NCBI RefSeq assembly: GCF_000374145.1 | Contig: NZ_KB893654.1 | Span: 266,106 to 330,105, forward strand | Direction of reading: 5' to 3' | DNA: 64,000 nucleotides | From: Neomegalonema perideroedes DSM 15528 | GTDB taxonomy: Bacteria; Pseudomonadota; Alphaproteobacteria; Rhodobacterales; Rhodobacteraceae | In this document: in pieces, positions 62,548 to 64,000 of the stretch | Layout of the letters: every line of letters begins with the position of its first letter | Numbering within the stretch: the first letter of the stretch is position 1 | Program-made: the position numbers and the translations under genes | Notes under the pieces: model-generated | What the model was told of the DNA's origin: nothing | The model's database searches: none | The model's input: the letters and a program-made list of their open reading frames with translations, nothing else

Positions 62548-63189
62548 TTGGGCAGAGGGGGCGCCTCGCGGCGCGCGGAGGACGAGCCTTCCGAACGTCG
62601 ATGCGTCGTTCACGGCGAATCGGCGCCGAAGGCGGGGCTGATCCGCTTCGTCGTCGGGCCTGAGGGCGCGGTCGTCCCGGATTTGGCCGAGCGCCTGCCG
62701 GGACGCGGAATCTGGGTCTCCGCCGAGCGGGCCGCTCTGGAGACGGCGGTGAAGAAGAACCTCTTCTCGCGCGCGGCCCGCGCGCCGGTGAAGGCTTCGC
62801 CCGACCTGCCCGCCCAAGTCGAGGCGCTTTTGGTCAAGCGCCTCGTCGAAGCTCTTGGATTCGCGCGTAAATCCGGAGCCGCCGTCTGCGGCTTCGAAAA
62901 AACGCGCGAAGCCGCCCGCCGGGGGAATCTCGCCGCCCTGCTCGCCGCCTCCGACGGCGCCGAGGGCGGCAAGGCCAAGCTGCGCCCTCTGGCCGCAGGT
63001 CTGCCGATCCTCTCGGTCCTCTCCTCCGAAGAATTGGGTTTGGCCTTTGGGCGCGAGTTTGTGATACATGCTGCGCTGGAGAACGGAGGGACCTCGGATC
63101 GCGTGATCCGGGAGGCTCTTCGACTCCAAGGCTTTCGCGCTGAGGCTCCTGAGCCCGCCCGAGAGGGCGGCGGGGGCTTCGACACGTAA
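62548..63189 (+). CDS. YlxR-domain RNA-binding protein fused to L7Ae-like domain
   Basis: 213 residues from TTG 62548, 3 nt after the nusA stop. The N-terminal YlxR (DUF448) domain has RRCVVHGESAPKAGLIRFVV and LPGRGIWVSAERAALETAV. The second part (about 90-190: LLVKRLVEALGFARKSGAAV) resembles the L7Ae/L30e-like fold often fused to it in alphaproteobacteria. It is a conserved member of the nusA-infB operon, presumed RNA-binding. Confidence 0.88.
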   Translation: MGRGGASRRAEDEPSERRCVVHGESAPKAGLIRFVVGPEGAVVPDLAERLPGRGIWVSAERAALETAVKKNLFSRAARAPVKASPDLPAQVEALLVKRLVEALGFARKSGAAVCGFEKTREAARRGNLAALLAASDGAEGGKAKLRPLAAGLPILSVLSSEELGLAFGREFVIHAALENGGTSDRVIREALRLQGFRAEAPEPAREGGGGFDT

Positions 63190-63260
63190 AGGGCGCAACC
63201 GATGAACGTTTAGTGGATGCATGCGGCGCGTCATGGGGCGCGGCCGACCGGGGTCAATGG

Positions 63261-64000
63261 ATGAACGAGAACGACAAAGACATGAACGACGCCACGCGCG
63301 GCGCGGGGACGACTCCCCGTCGCAGCGGTTCCGAACCGAGCCATGTGCGGCAAAGCTTTTCGCATGGCCGCAGCAAATCCGTGGTGGTTGAGCATGTAGG
63401 CAAGCGCAAACCCCGCACGGGGGCCGCTCCGGCCGCCGCAGGCGGCGCGGCTCCGGCCGCGTCGGGCGGGCCTGCGCGCCGTCCGGGCGACGCGCCGCGC
63501 CGCCCGCCTCAGGGCCGCTCCGGCGCGCCGAACCGTTCGGGGCAGCCGACGCTCTCCGACGAGGAGGCCGATCGCCGCGCCCGCGCTCTGGAGGCCGCCA
63601 AGCGCGCCGCCGTGCTTCAGCGCGAGCAGGCCGCCGCGGCCGCCGTCGCCGCGCGCAAGGCCGAGGAGGCCGCCGTCGAGGAGGCCGCCCGCGCCGCCGT
63701 CGAGGCTCAGCGCAAGGCCGCCGAGGAGGCCGCCGAGCGCCTCGTCGCCGAGGCTCAGCGCAAGGCCGCCGAAGAGGCCGCCCGCGCCGCCGAAGAGGCC
63801 GCCCGCGCCGCCGCTCCGCCGCCCGCGCCTCCTCCCGCGCCCGTTCAGGCCGAGCCCGCGCCGCGCGTCGAGGCGCCCGTCGCCCGCGCGCCGCAGGGCG
63901 ACCGCCCTTACGGCGATCGTCCGCCGCGTCCGGCCGGGGATCGCCCCTATGGCGACCGCCCGCCCTATCAGGACCGGGGTCCGCGTCCGGCCGGGGATCG
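63261..64000 (+). CDS. infB: Translation initiation factor IF-2, N-terminal part (runs off window)
   Basis: About 246 codons from the ATG at 63261 to the window edge. The alphaproteobacterial IF-2 N-terminal signature VRQSFSHGRSKSVVVEHVGK is followed by a long Ala/Arg/Glu-rich region with tandem A-R-K-A-E-E-A-like helices and Pro-rich GDRP repeats. The GTPase domain lies beyond the window. It brings initiator tRNA to the 30S subunit. Confidence 0.95.
   Translation, partial: MNENDKDMNDATRGAGTTPRRSGSEPSHVRQSFSHGRSKSVVVEHVGKRKPRTGAAPAAAGGAAPAASGGPARRPGDAPRRPPQGRSGAPNRSGQPTLSDEEADRRARALEAAKRAAVLQREQAAAAAVAARKAEEAAVEEAARAAVEAQRKAAEEAAERLVAEAQRKAAEEAARAAEEAARAAAPPPAPPPAPVQAEPAPRVEAPVARAPQGDRPYGDRPPRPAGDRPYGDRPPYQDRGPRPAGD

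Overview
The window is a piece of a high-GC alphaproteobacterial chromosome with a lower-GC island set into it. Three things point to Rhodobacterales or a close relative: a split b/b' ATP synthase operon headed by atpI; the DUF1489, DUF2927 and DUF1993 proteins together with the mutY / DUF721 / DsbA neighbourhood; and a rimP-nusA-ylxR-infB operon. I cannot name the genus from sequence alone.

Backbone, left part (1-22.1 kb). It opens with the N-terminal half of mutS on the minus strand. A LysR regulator follows, then a putrescine uptake and oxidation operon in the order of E. coli ydcSTUVW (binding protein, ATPase, two permeases, gamma-aminobutyraldehyde dehydrogenase). Two inverted copies of a ~100-bp intergenic repeat flank the dehydrogenase. 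After an aldo/keto reductase comes a branched-chain amino acid block. The four-gene branched-chain 2-oxoacid dehydrogenase operon (E1 alpha, E1 beta, E2, E3) runs rightward. A divergent acyl-CoA dehydrogenase / thiolase / SDR operon runs leftward and would carry its acyl-CoA products onward. pabB, an RluB-type pseudouridine synthase, tadA and tRNA-Ser(GCU) complete this part.

Island (about 22.12-33.0 kb), starting right behind tRNA-Ser. Base composition drops and gene style changes. Its centrepiece is a four-gene, minus-strand overlapping operon: a small XRE regulator, a C5-cytosine DNA methyltransferase, a 774-aa protein with a GHKL ATPase domain at each end, and a receiver-domain protein with an unassigned C-terminal half. 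I regard this as the best candidate for an undescribed system, possibly a methylation-coupled defence or phosphorelay module. The island also carries an orphan alarmone-hydrolase-like HD protein, a large serine recombinase with a small overlapping partner, a complete PrlF-YhaV toxin-antitoxin pair with a perfect operator palindrome, and remnants of other toxin-antitoxin loci.

Backbone, right part (33-64 kb). In order: an SLC13/TrkA-C transporter; an RND efflux pump with its adaptor; a HisC-like aminotransferase with DUF1993; a DUF2927 lipoprotein and mutY; DUF721 and DsbA; atpI-B-E-F'-F; a TPP riboswitch controlling a ThiYZX-type pyrimidine ABC transporter; hslVU; a degenerate ribonucleotide-reductase-like protein; and DUF1489. 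A secreted repeat protein comes next, followed by a heavily structured 3' region, and the rimP-nusA-ylxR-infB operon runs off the end.
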